Shown here piece by piece: positions 1 through 9,175 of a DNA stretch of 64,000 nt. Made by a program: the position numbers and the translations under genes. The DNA comes from Olegusella massiliensis (GTDB lineage Bacteria > Actinomycetota > Coriobacteriia > Coriobacteriales > Atopobiaceae). The stretch is taken from the NCBI RefSeq assembly GCF_900078545.1, contig NZ_FLLS01000002.1:1435404-1499403 (forward strand). The letters run 5' to 3'. Each line of letters begins with the position of its first letter. Positions within the stretch are counted from its first letter, which is position 1. A model generated the notes under the pieces. That model was given only the letters and a program-made list of their open reading frames with translations. It was not told where the DNA came from and did not search any database.

Positions 1-547
1 TGAACCGCTCAAACTTTTGCGGCAGGAGGGTTGGGATCCTTTAATCTGTTGGACTAATCCCAATATTGCGCCCGTTGCCGAGCATGACTTACGTCTGCGC
101 ACCTTGCAGGCTTGGGCACATGATATTGCTCACGTAGATGTTATCGTAGCTGGGGATGACCGTGAGAGCTGGGAGCGCAAGGTGGCACCCGCGGGACTCA
201 AGCGTGAGCGTCGCTGCCGCGCTTGCTATGCACAGCGTCTCGAGGAAAGTTGTCGTGTGGCTGTTGCACAGGGCTTTGAGTACATCAGCACAACGCTGGT
301 AGTCTCGCCGTATCAGCTCTTTGAGGTCTGCCATGAGGTGCTGTTTGCGCTGGCGCATCGTTATGGTCTCACGCCAGTCTGGCGTGATTTTCGTCCGTAT
401 TATCCCGAAGCGACTATAGAGTCGCGTGAGCTCAATATGTATCGCCAAAACTATTGTGGTTGTCGTTTTTCGGCAGCAGAGGCCGCGCTTGACCGCCAAC
501 AGGCGCGTGATGTTCGCAAAGCTGCGCGTAAAAACCAGCTTGGCTAG
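1..547 (+). CDS. queH: Epoxyqueuosine reductase QueH, 5'-truncated by window edge
   Basis: QueH reduces epoxyqueuosine to queuosine in tRNA, the last step of queuosine synthesis, in the cytoplasm with metal cofactors (family knowledge). The frame is open from base 2 to a TAG at 545-547, so the true start and the N-terminal Cys-Cys segment lie outside the window. Visible family marks are a WTNPNI segment near the N-terminus, the RRCRACY motif with its C-x2-C pair, and YCGC near the C-terminus. These are the cysteines expected to hold the Fe-S cluster. A TTG at 17 could be mistaken for a start but is internal. queA and tgt lie within 6 kb on the same strand, so three queuosine genes share this neighbourhood. 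The family call is secure. Confidence 0.9.
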   Translation, partial: EPLKLLRQEGWDPLICWTNPNIAPVAEHDLRLRTLQAWAHDIAHVDVIVAGDDRESWERKVAPAGLKRERRCRACYAQRLEESCRVAVAQGFEYISTTLVVSPYQLFEVCHEVLFALAHRYGLTPVWRDFRPYYPEATIESRELNMYRQNYCGCRFSAAEAALDRQQARDVRKAARKNQLG

Positions 548-660
548 GGGGATTGATTTGGCTCGGGAGATTACCGCAGCCAGCCTGGCGTTTTGCTTTG
601 CTCGAGCTATCCCTGCGATGTGCCCCAAACTCCTAACGAATTCCTACATTGGAGGAACGT

Positions 661-2259
661 ATGAATAATGGCATGATGCTCCAAGGTTTTTCTTGGTATC
701 TTCCTGCAGACGGTCAACATTGGAAGCGTATGGCACGGCTTGCGCCGACGTTGGCACAGATGGGAATCACAGCGGTCTGGCTGCCGCCTGCGTATAAAGC
801 AGCTGAGGGTGGCGAGAGTGTGGGCTATAGCGTATATGACACCTGGGATTTGGGTGAGTTTGACCAGTGTGGCTCGGTACGTACTAAATATGGCACCAAA
901 AAAGAATATCTTGCGGCGATTGGAGCCCTGCAAAAGGCAGGCATTCAGGTGCTCGGTGACATCGTACTCAATCATCGTATGGGTGGTGAGGAGACTGAGC
1001 ATGTGCGTGCATTTGAGGTTGATGCTGCCGCACGTGAATCTGACCTGACCGAAGAAAAGACCATTTCTGCGTGGACCCGCTATCGTTTTCCTGGGCGTAA
1101 CGCTCAATACTCTGATTTTCAGTGGGATTGGACCTGTTTTCACGGTACGGATTGGGACGAGGACACGCATCAGACAGGCATCTTTCGCTTTGCCGGCAAG
1201 AAGTGGGACGAGGATGTTGACCATACTGAAAATGGCAACTTTGACTACCTCATGGGTAACGATGTTGATGTTAACAACCCTGCCGTTGAAGCAGAGCTGG
1301 TGCGCTGGGGTGAGTGGTATATAAAGACAACGGGTCTTGATGGTTTGCGCCTTGATGCGCTCAAGCACGTGTCAAAGTCTTTCTTCCGCCGCTGGATTGC
1401 TCATTTACGTGAAAAATGTGGCTGTGAACTTTTTACCGTAGGTGAGTATTGGTCGCCTGAACTAAGCGAACTCGAAGCATATTTGGGCGAAGACATGCCA
1501 ATGAGTCTCTTTGATGTACCGCTACACTACAAACTTTTTGGTGTGTCAAATAGCATGGGCACTATGGATTTAGCCCATCTTTTTGATGGTACCTTGGTAG
1601 CAAGTAACCCTGTACATGCAGTGACCTTTGTGGACAATCACGATACCCAGCCAGGCCAAGCCTTGGCATCTACGGTTGCGTCTTGGTTCAAACCAAGCGC
1701 CTACATGCTGATATTGCTGCGTGAAGCAGGTTATCCTTGTGTCTTTTATGGTGATCTTTTTGGTGCTGGAGCCGAGGCTAAGGCTGGCGAGGAGGGAGAA
1801 GACACGCCCGCGTTGCCTGTGGTACGTAATCTTCCCCTGCTCATGGAAATTCGTCAGCGTCATGCGTACGGCGCACAACATGACTATTTTGATGACAAAG
1901 ATCTCATTGGATGGACGCGCGAAGGCGATGATGAACATGCGGGTAGTGGCATTGCGGTGGTAATTACTGACGGAGAGGGCGGCACCAAGCACATGTATGT
2001 GGGCACCCAGCATGCGGGCAAAGATTTTGTCTGTGTCGTAGGCCAAGAAGATAAGATAGTAATTGATGAGGAAGGCTACGGTGACTTTAGCGCTGCTCCT
2101 GGTTCAGGTAGCGTTTACCTTGAGGCCAAATCTGCAGAGGCACTCAAGCATGATCGTATCCTGCGTCGTGCCGAGACCGAGCCTTCGATTGTGCCCACTT
2201 CACGCAAGGGTGCTCATCCTGTGCCTGCCAATTTCGCTCCCTGGCGTCGTCGGAAGTAG
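661..2259 (+). CDS. Cytoplasmic alpha-amylase, GH13 family
   Basis: This enzyme hydrolyses alpha-1,4 bonds of starch, glycogen or maltodextrins. No signal peptide is visible, so it probably acts in the cytoplasm on glycogen or imported oligosaccharides. The (beta/alpha)8 GH13 signatures are present: VLNHR early, LRLDAL with the nucleophile Asp232, VGEYW with the acid/base Glu262, and FVDNHDT with Asp328. The N-terminus GMMLQGFSW matches intracellular amylases of the AmyS type. I chose ATG 661 because GGAGG at 651-655 sits at normal spacing; a TTG at 649 lies ahead of that site. It stands alone between queH and queA. A branching enzyme gene (31902-33716) is the only other glycogen gene in the window. 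Substrate preference cannot be read from sequence. Confidence 0.93.
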   Translation: MNNGMMLQGFSWYLPADGQHWKRMARLAPTLAQMGITAVWLPPAYKAAEGGESVGYSVYDTWDLGEFDQCGSVRTKYGTKKEYLAAIGALQKAGIQVLGDIVLNHRMGGEETEHVRAFEVDAAARESDLTEEKTISAWTRYRFPGRNAQYSDFQWDWTCFHGTDWDEDTHQTGIFRFAGKKWDEDVDHTENGNFDYLMGNDVDVNNPAVEAELVRWGEWYIKTTGLDGLRLDALKHVSKSFFRRWIAHLREKCGCELFTVGEYWSPELSELEAYLGEDMPMSLFDVPLHYKLFGVSNSMGTMDLAHLFDGTLVASNPVHAVTFVDNHDTQPGQALASTVASWFKPSAYMLILLREAGYPCVFYGDLFGAGAEAKAGEEGEDTPALPVVRNLPLLMEIRQRHAYGAQHDYFDDKDLIGWTREGDDEHAGSGIAVVITDGEGGTKHMYVGTQHAGKDFVCVVGQEDKIVIDEEGYGDFSAAPGSGSVYLEAKSAEALKHDRILRRAETEPSIVPTSRKGAHPVPANFAPWRRRK

Positions 2260-2312
2260 GCTCGTGCTATTGTTGTCGCGGTCTTTTGTTTTGTTTGCAA
2301 GGAGCTATACAC

Positions 2313-3503
2313 ATGCCTATGCGCACTGATGATTTTGATTATGAATTGCCGCAAGAGTTGATTGCGCAAGCCCCTGTCGAGCCGCGTGATTCGTGTCGCC
2401 TGTTGGTATTGCACCGCGATGCGACCTCAGACGGACGTCCCGCGGGCAGTGTCGATGACCGTCACTTCTATGACATACTGGACTATCTCGAAGCTGGAGA
2501 TTTGCTTGTTATCAATAAGACGCGCGTGATGCCTGCGCGCCTTGTGGGACGCAAGCGCAAGACGGGTGGTGTTGCTGAAACACTGTTGCTGAAGCGCCGT
2601 GAAGATCAAGATCCGTTGGGTCACGTGTGGGAATGCCTGGTCAATCCAGGCAAGCGTCTCAAGCAGGGCGCTGTGGTGGAATATCGCGAAGGTGGCCTGC
2701 ATGCATCTGAGGCATCTCCTGTGGTACTTTCAGGCGAAATCCTTGATTTTGTTCCTGATAACAAGGGCGGACGTCTTATTCGTTTTACTCCTGCCGACGG
2801 TCTTACCCTAGACGAGGCTATACACAAAGCGGGTCATGTGCCTTTGCCCCCCTATATCACCAAGTATGAAGGTGATCCCGAAAAGTATCAGACGGTCTAT
2901 GCTATGCAAGAAGAGCACTCTGCTGCTGCTCCCACGGCAGGTCTACACTTTACATCTGAACTGCTTGATCGTATAAAAGCTGCAGGTATCGGTATTGTTG
3001 CGGTGGAACTAGAGGTGGGTATCGATACCTTCCGTTTGGTAACTGAAGATGATCCCAGCGAACATGTCATGCACACTGAGCGCTATCACCTTCCGCAGGA
3101 GGTGGTCGATGCGGTACATGCTACCAAAGCTGCCGGTCATCGCGTTATTGCAGTGGGAACAACAGCTGTCCGCTCGCTTGAAAGTGCCTGGGAAGCAAAG
3201 GCACCTGTAGCAGCGTGCCCCGTAACGGCGCGTCATTTTGAAGACGCTGATGACTCTGCAGCGATACTGGGCAAAGGTGACATTGTGGCGCGCAATAGCG
3301 CCACAACCAATCTGTACCTCATGCCTGGTTCTACCTATCACGTGGTAGATGGACTAATCACTAATTTCCACGTACCGCGTTCGACACTGGTGATGCTGGT
3401 TTCGGCATTTGCGACACGCGAACAGATTCTCTCGGCGTATCGGCATGCAGTTAACGAGAAGTACCGTTTCTTCTCCTTTGGAGACGCCATGTTTATCGAG
3501 TAA
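2313..3503 (+). CDS. queA: S-adenosylmethionine:tRNA ribosyltransferase-isomerase
   Basis: QueA transfers and isomerises the ribosyl part of S-adenosylmethionine onto 7-aminomethyl-7-deazaguanine in tRNA, making epoxyqueuosine. The protein begins MPMRTDDFDYELP and continues with LIAQAPVEPRDSCRLLVL. It also has INKTRVMPARL, AAPTAGLHF and TNFHVPRSTL, all typical of full-length QueA of about 340-400 residues. ATG 2313 is chosen because AAGGAG at 2299-2304 precedes it; an upstream in-frame ATG at 2286 lacks a ribosome site. The product is the substrate of QueH, whose gene lies upstream, and tgt lies downstream, so pathway context agrees. The intergenic space after the amylase is short, so co-transcription is possible. 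Confidence 0.96.
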   Translation: MPMRTDDFDYELPQELIAQAPVEPRDSCRLLVLHRDATSDGRPAGSVDDRHFYDILDYLEAGDLLVINKTRVMPARLVGRKRKTGGVAETLLLKRREDQDPLGHVWECLVNPGKRLKQGAVVEYREGGLHASEASPVVLSGEILDFVPDNKGGRLIRFTPADGLTLDEAIHKAGHVPLPPYITKYEGDPEKYQTVYAMQEEHSAAAPTAGLHFTSELLDRIKAAGIGIVAVELEVGIDTFRLVTEDDPSEHVMHTERYHLPQEVVDAVHATKAAGHRVIAVGTTAVRSLESAWEAKAPVAACPVTARHFEDADDSAAILGKGDIVARNSATTNLYLMPGSTYHVVDGLITNFHVPRSTLVMLVSAFATREQILSAYRHAVNEKYRFFSFGDAMFIE

Positions 3504-3544
3504 TCATCTCTTGTGTGCGTCAATATCATCGTGGTTATAGGTGC

Positions 3545-4837
3545 TTACTTAGAAAAGAAAAGCAGCCAAATTACAGCTACGATAATGATAACGAGCACAA
3601 TAGCGATACTGATGATCAATGCGCGCGAGCCACGAGTCTCGGTTCTGAGTATATGCTCTTTTTGGGCAAGAGAATCAGCCTCAGCATTCATTGCCGCTGC
3701 TTGTTCTTGCGAGTTTGCGATACGCTCGTGCAGCTCGGTAGTCACTTCAGGTGTGGAGTGGATATCGTTAGCCTCATCTAGCGCTGCTTGTGCAACATCT
3801 GCGCGCTCGCGAGCTTCAGTAGCATTGTCGTTTGCCTGTTCAAGATCGCTATCGCAGACCGCAATCTGCTTTTTGAGTGCCTCTTCGTCAGCCATGGCCT
3901 GTTTATAGAGCCCGTCATATTCTTCTTTACGGGCACCTGCCTCGGCCTTGGCCTCACTTGCCTGATGTTCCACCTCGGCCAAAATCTGCTTGCGCGAAGC
4001 GAGATAGGTCTGCGCTGTTTCAACGCGTTGATCGGCTTCAGCTGTTACGGTGGGAACCTTTTGTTTGGCAAGGTCAAGTGCTGCTTGTTCAGTAATGACT
4101 TGGTGCAGCAGACGGTCGGAGGTGCTTGGAGTGGTATTTTGGCTTTGCTTTGCACGGGTAAGCTCGTCTTGTGCGCGTTGTAAGCGATCGCGTGCGGTAT
4201 CAACTGCACGGTTTGCCGAGGCTATTGCTGCATCACGGTTGCGTACCGCATCTGCTTCTTGGGATTCGGCAGATTTAGCATCGCGGCGAGCCTCACCGAG
4301 GGCGCGTGATGCATCATCAGCGCGCGCTTTGGTGGTTTCCATGAGACCCCGGTAAGGACCCAGCTTTTCCTCATGTTTGGCTTTCATCGCCTCAAGTTGT
4401 TTTATGAGATCGCTACGAGTTGCACTCGCAAGGTCACCACGAGCATGCGCATCTTTCTCATCAGCACTTGCTTGTTCGAGATCGGCGGTATTACGGGCGA
4501 TGATTTGCTCAAAATTTTGCTCAATGGACAGACGGTGATTGAGCTCATCGGTGTCTTCCTCGATTTCAGCTTGAAGTTCGGCAAGACGTTGACGAGCTTC
4601 CTCGGTGCGCCTCGAGGCATGATGTACCTCACGTAAAGCAGTAATACCCGCGAGAAATGCATTTTCAGACAACGGTTTTTCATCGCTTTCAGCGGATAAT
4701 TCCCTCGTTGTTGGCTCATCAGTTGGAGCTGAGCCATAGGCAGCGGGATAGCTGTCAGGCATATCTGCTGAATGTAGTGTCTCAGGAGCGCTATCCTGTT
4801 CGTCTGTTTTTGTCTCATTTGCGAAGAAGAGCTTCAT
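3545..4837 (-). CDS. Coiled-coil protein with C-terminal membrane anchor
   Basis: I do not recognise a family. The 430-residue product has an acidic, low-complexity N-terminus (about 1-60). A very long Ala/Glu/Arg/Gln-rich stretch (about 60-400) with heptad-like spacing follows and is predicted to be coiled coil. The protein ends in one hydrophobic segment (about 406-428) with only a few residues after it. There is no signal peptide, so it would be tail-anchored with the coiled coil in the cytoplasm. AAGGGAA precedes the ATG at proper spacing. It converges on queA and diverges from ptsH. A scaffold, cell-shape or envelope-linked role is possible but not shown. The small protein at 34187-34492 has the same layout. 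Confidence 0.75.
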   Translation of the reverse strand: MKLFFANETKTDEQDSAPETLHSADMPDSYPAAYGSAPTDEPTTRELSAESDEKPLSENAFLAGITALREVHHASRRTEEARQRLAELQAEIEEDTDELNHRLSIEQNFEQIIARNTADLEQASADEKDAHARGDLASATRSDLIKQLEAMKAKHEEKLGPYRGLMETTKARADDASRALGEARRDAKSAESQEADAVRNRDAAIASANRAVDTARDRLQRAQDELTRAKQSQNTTPSTSDRLLHQVITEQAALDLAKQKVPTVTAEADQRVETAQTYLASRKQILAEVEHQASEAKAEAGARKEEYDGLYKQAMADEEALKKQIAVCDSDLEQANDNATEARERADVAQAALDEANDIHSTPEVTTELHERIANSQEQAAAMNAEADSLAQKEHILRTETRGSRALIISIAIVLVIIIVAVIWLLFFSK

Positions 4838-4949
4838 CGTGTTCCCTTTCGCTATATCTGCAAAGTGCTAAAAATTAGTATACGTGTTACTAGATAAATT
4901 TTATTCTGTCGTATCCGAAATTGGCTCGCCGATATTATGCCCTGATGTT

Positions 4950-4991
4950 TGCTAGAATGACATCAAGTCCAACGGCGAGAACGTTCTCGCC
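4950..4991 (+). promoter_or_regulatory. Extended -10 promoter and 18-bp palindrome ahead of ptsH
   Basis: TGCTAGAAT (TAGAAT at 4953-4958) matches an extended -10 element. Downstream at 4974-4991 lies a perfect 18-bp palindrome with half-site GGCGAGAAC and a central ACGT, just before the AAGGAG ribosome site of ptsH. A central CG dyad of this kind is common in LacI-family operators. It could equally fold as an RNA stem in the leader. No clear -35 element is seen. Confidence 0.5.
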
Positions 4992-5011
4992 TCTCATCTA
5001 AGGAGTCCAGT

Positions 5012-5284
5012 ATGGTTTCGAAGCAGACGACGATCACGAACGCTACTGGCCTGCACGCCCGCCCCGCATCCGTGTTCGTCAGCGAGGTCAAGAAGTACCA
5101 GTCCAAGATTACGATTCGTAACGTTGACAAGGACAGCGCTCCTGTTAAGGCTAACTCCATCATGATGGTTTTGGCTGCTGGCTTGGGTACCGGTACCACC
5201 GTTGAGCTTGCATGTGACGGTCCTGACGAGCAGGAAGCTCTCGACGCTCTGATTGCTCTTATCGACAGCGGCTTCGGCGAGTAG
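5012..5284 (+). CDS. ptsH: Phosphocarrier protein HPr
   Basis: HPr carries phosphate from enzyme I to the EIIA domains of the sugar phosphotransferase system in the cytoplasm. The 90-residue protein has the active-site motif TGLHARPA with His15. It also has a serine in KANSIM (Ser49) that aligns with the regulatory Ser46 of Gram-positive HPr, the target of HPr kinase. The start is supported by AAGGAG at about 4999-5004. No ptsI, EII or hprK gene is in the window, so the gene is monocistronic here. It is bracketed by a palindromic leader upstream and a strong terminator downstream. Codon use is biased to C-ending codons (AAC, TAC, ATC), which suggests high expression. Confidence 0.97.
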   Translation: MVSKQTTITNATGLHARPASVFVSEVKKYQSKITIRNVDKDSAPVKANSIMMVLAAGLGTGTTVELACDGPDEQEALDALIALIDSGFGE

Positions 5285-5323
5285 GCACATTTTGGCGCGC
5301 TTGCGCAGTTTGTGGCACATCAA

Positions 5324-5355
5324 AGCCCAGCACCAGTATGTGCTGGGCTTTTTGT
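5324..5355 (+). terminator. Rho-independent terminator after ptsH
   Basis: A 10-bp stem of AGCCCAGCAC and GTGCTGGGCT around a 6-base loop is followed directly by a T-run. It closes the ptsH transcript 32 bases before the tgt start region. Confidence 0.92.
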
Positions 5356-5378
5356 TGGTATTTTGTAGACAAGAATGA

Positions 5379-6515
<1,137 letters not shown>

Positions 6516-6690
6516 AAAGCAGCGCGATTGTTCTTAACTATTGTTTTCTTGTCAAAAAATAATGCAATAAATCAGCCGTTCGTAGCTCAATGTTGCTGTT
6601 CGAGGGGCTGCATTTGTCCTTGCGCCGTTTTATGTCTGCCAAGACTGGTAAAATGAGCTGGTTAAACTACTGGTAGTTCAGGAGATATAT

Positions 6691-8184
6691 ATGGCAAGCA
6701 AGAAGAACGGCTCAAAGTCCGCTTCGGGCTTTGACAGCTGGAGGCAGGCGACATCTGGCTCTACGACAAGCAATCAGCGTAACAAAGCTCGCAAAACGAG
6801 GCGTATGCCTGCGGTTTTACAGAGGCATATTGCAACACTTGTGCTTCTTGCGTGCCTGTGTGTTGTGTGTGTCTGGGGCTTTACACCTTTAAGTGAGCGC
6901 ATTACGCAGGGTCTTGATATCCGTGGTGGTGTGTCTGTTATTTTGACGGCCGCCAAACCGGATGGTTCTACTCCAACAGGCGACGAGATGTCCACAGCTA
7001 CCACTATCGTCCAAAATCGTGTGAACTCTTTGGGTGCCTCTGAAGCTACCGTACAAAAGCAAGGTTCCAACTCAATCTTGGTACAGATTCCTGGTGCGAC
7101 TGATGCCGATTCTGCAGTGCAGACTATCGGTAAGACAGGCAAGCTTGAATTCGTTCGTCTCGATGAGATTGGTGATGCTGATGCGCTTGCTCGTCTTGGG
7201 AGCAAAGATGCCAGCAACATCCAGCTCAAGCCAGGTACGTACAAGGCTTTTATGGATGGTTCGTCTATCACTTCGACTTCGGTAGCACAAGCAGGTCAAT
7301 CGGCTACTGGCGCCTATGCAGTTAATGTCAAGCTCAATTCTGATGCGGCAAAAACCTTTGCCAAGGTTACTCGTGAGCTTGCGCCTACCAATGGACGTAT
7401 TGCTATTGTGCTTGACGGCGTCATTAAGTCATCGCCTGCAGTGCAAGAAGAAATTGGTGGCGGTCAGGTTTCTATTACAGGTGGCTTTACTGCTGAGGAA
7501 GCTCGTTCACTCAAGACCATCCTTGATTCTGGTTCTCTTCCAGTAACGCTGACCTACTCAGAGAGCCGTGTTGTTGGTCCTACGTTGGGTCAAGATTCGC
7601 TCACACAGGGTGTAGTGGCAATTGCTGCGGGTGCTGCGATTGTTATCATCTACCTGTTTGTCTTCTACCAAGGGCTTGGCCTTTTGACCATGGGCTCACT
7701 TGGTATCTTTGCGCTGCTCTATCTAGGTTTACTGGCGTTGCTTTCGCATTTTGGAGCGTACTCATTAACGCTACCAGGACTTGCTGCAGTGGTGTTGACT
7801 ACCGGTTCTGCTGCGGACTCCTCGATTTTGGTTCTTGAGCGCTTCCGTGAAGAGATTCGTATGGGACGTACTGTACGACAAGCTTCGATGTCTGGTGTCA
7901 AGCATGGTATCGCTACCTCGCTCGATGCCGATGCTGTTACGTTGGTAACCGCCATTGCTCTTTTTGCTGTGGCAGTCGGTTCGGTTAAAGGCTTTGGTCT
8001 TACCTTGATGTTGGGTGTTGCCTGCGACTTGGTAACGATGTTTTGTTTTAAAGCGCCCGCACTTCGCCTGTTAGCAGCTTCTATCGAGAAGCATCCTAGG
8101 TTCTGGGGTGTTCGCGGCGATATGGAAGAGGGCGAGCGTGCACGTCATGGTCAGCCTTCGAAAGGGGGTGTGGCCCATGCGTAG
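6691..8184 (+). CDS. secD: Protein translocase subunit SecD
   Basis: SecD pairs with SecF and uses the proton motive force to help complete protein export through SecYEG. The 497-residue product has a basic N-terminal tail of about 45 residues, a first membrane segment near 48-65, then GLDIRGGVSV, the family signature. A periplasmic-side domain (about 70-295) follows, and a C-terminal bundle of five membrane segments from about 305. RBS AGGAG precedes the ATG. The secF start lies 8 bases inside the 3' end, so translation is probably coupled. An Arg/Lys-rich N-terminal tail of this length is longer than in E. coli SecD. No yajC is adjacent. Confidence 0.96.
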   Translation: MASKKNGSKSASGFDSWRQATSGSTTSNQRNKARKTRRMPAVLQRHIATLVLLACLCVVCVWGFTPLSERITQGLDIRGGVSVILTAAKPDGSTPTGDEMSTATTIVQNRVNSLGASEATVQKQGSNSILVQIPGATDADSAVQTIGKTGKLEFVRLDEIGDADALARLGSKDASNIQLKPGTYKAFMDGSSITSTSVAQAGQSATGAYAVNVKLNSDAAKTFAKVTRELAPTNGRIAIVLDGVIKSSPAVQEEIGGGQVSITGGFTAEEARSLKTILDSGSLPVTLTYSESRVVGPTLGQDSLTQGVVAIAAGAAIVIIYLFVFYQGLGLLTMGSLGIFALLYLGLLALLSHFGAYSLTLPGLAAVVLTTGSAADSSILVLERFREEIRMGRTVRQASMSGVKHGIATSLDADAVTLVTAIALFAVAVGSVKGFGLTLMLGVACDLVTMFCFKAPALRLLAASIEKHPRFWGVRGDMEEGERARHGQPSKGGVAHA

Positions 8185-9172
8185 CCACTTCGCGTCTGAG
8201 ATTAACTTTATGGGTCATCGCTTCCAGTTGTTGACCTTCTCGGGAATTTTGATAGTGCTATCAATCGTAGGCTTAATTGTTCGCGGCTTGGTCTTTGGTA
8301 TTGAGTTCCGCGGTGGTACTGAGATTGACTTCCAAAATACGGGCGATATTAGTATTGCTCAAATGCGCAGCGCACTTGAGGCAACAGGTGAGCAAAACCT
8401 TACTATTCAAACGGCGGTAACCGAGGGCGAGAAGGGCTTCCTTGTGCGCTCGGATGCGACCAATCCTACGGATGCAACGGCACATGCTGCGGCTGCTGCC
8501 GAGTCGCTCAAGCTGCCTAAGTCCTCCTATACGGTTACCACTATCGGTCCCGACTGGGGTGCTGATACGGTACGCTCCTCAAGCATTGCCTTTTTAGTGT
8601 CGCTGGTCGCCATCATTGCTTTTGTGTCCATCCGCTACGAATTTAAGATGTCTATTACAGCGGTGGCTTCTTTGGTGCATGACCTTGTCATTATTTTGGG
8701 TGTGTATGCGTGGACCCAGACACCCATTACCCCCAATGTGGTGGCTGCACTACTGACCGTTATGGGTTATTCGCTCTACGATACGGTTGTTGAGTTCAAC
8801 CGTATAAATGAGAACGCCAAGCGCGGTGGAGATGCAAACCACCGTACCTATTTCCAGATTACAAACTATTCGATTAACGAAGTGATTGTTCGCACCATCA
8901 ATACAACTATTACAACCATTGTGCCCATCATCGTAATGTATGCCATCGGTGGCACAACTCTGCGTGACTTTGCGTTTGCCATGCTTATTGGTGAATTGTT
9001 GGGTACCTACTCAAGCTTTGCTATCGCAAGCCCGCTGCTTGCGATTTGGAAGACTCACGAGCCTAAATGGCACAAGCTTGAAGAGCGCTATGGTGGCGCT
9101 GGGGCTGCAGTACGTATTGTCCAGCAGAATGAACGCGGAGCAGCTCACAGCTTTGCAAAGCGCGGGCTGTAG
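8177..9172 (+). CDS. secF: Protein translocase subunit SecF
   Basis: SecF is the membrane partner of SecD. The protein begins MRSHFASEINFMGHRF, with membrane segment 1 at about 17-38, then GIEFRGGTEIDF, the SecF signature. An exposed domain follows, then five membrane segments from about 135 that include TVMGYSLYDTVVEFNRINEN. ATG 8177 is preferred over upstream in-frame starts because it follows a GGGGG ribosome site and gives the family-typical N-terminus. It overlaps secD by 8 bases. The next gene starts 4 bases downstream, so secD, secF, the recJ fusion, rel and the MBL gene may form one long operon. Confidence 0.96.
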   Translation: MRSHFASEINFMGHRFQLLTFSGILIVLSIVGLIVRGLVFGIEFRGGTEIDFQNTGDISIAQMRSALEATGEQNLTIQTAVTEGEKGFLVRSDATNPTDATAHAAAAAESLKLPKSSYTVTTIGPDWGADTVRSSSIAFLVSLVAIIAFVSIRYEFKMSITAVASLVHDLVIILGVYAWTQTPITPNVVAALLTVMGYSLYDTVVEFNRINENAKRGGDANHRTYFQITNYSINEVIVRTINTTITTIVPIIVMYAIGGTTLRDFAFAMLIGELLGTYSSFAIASPLLAIWKTHEPKWHKLEERYGGAGAAVRIVQQNERGAAHSFAKRGL

Positions 9173-9175
9173 CCC

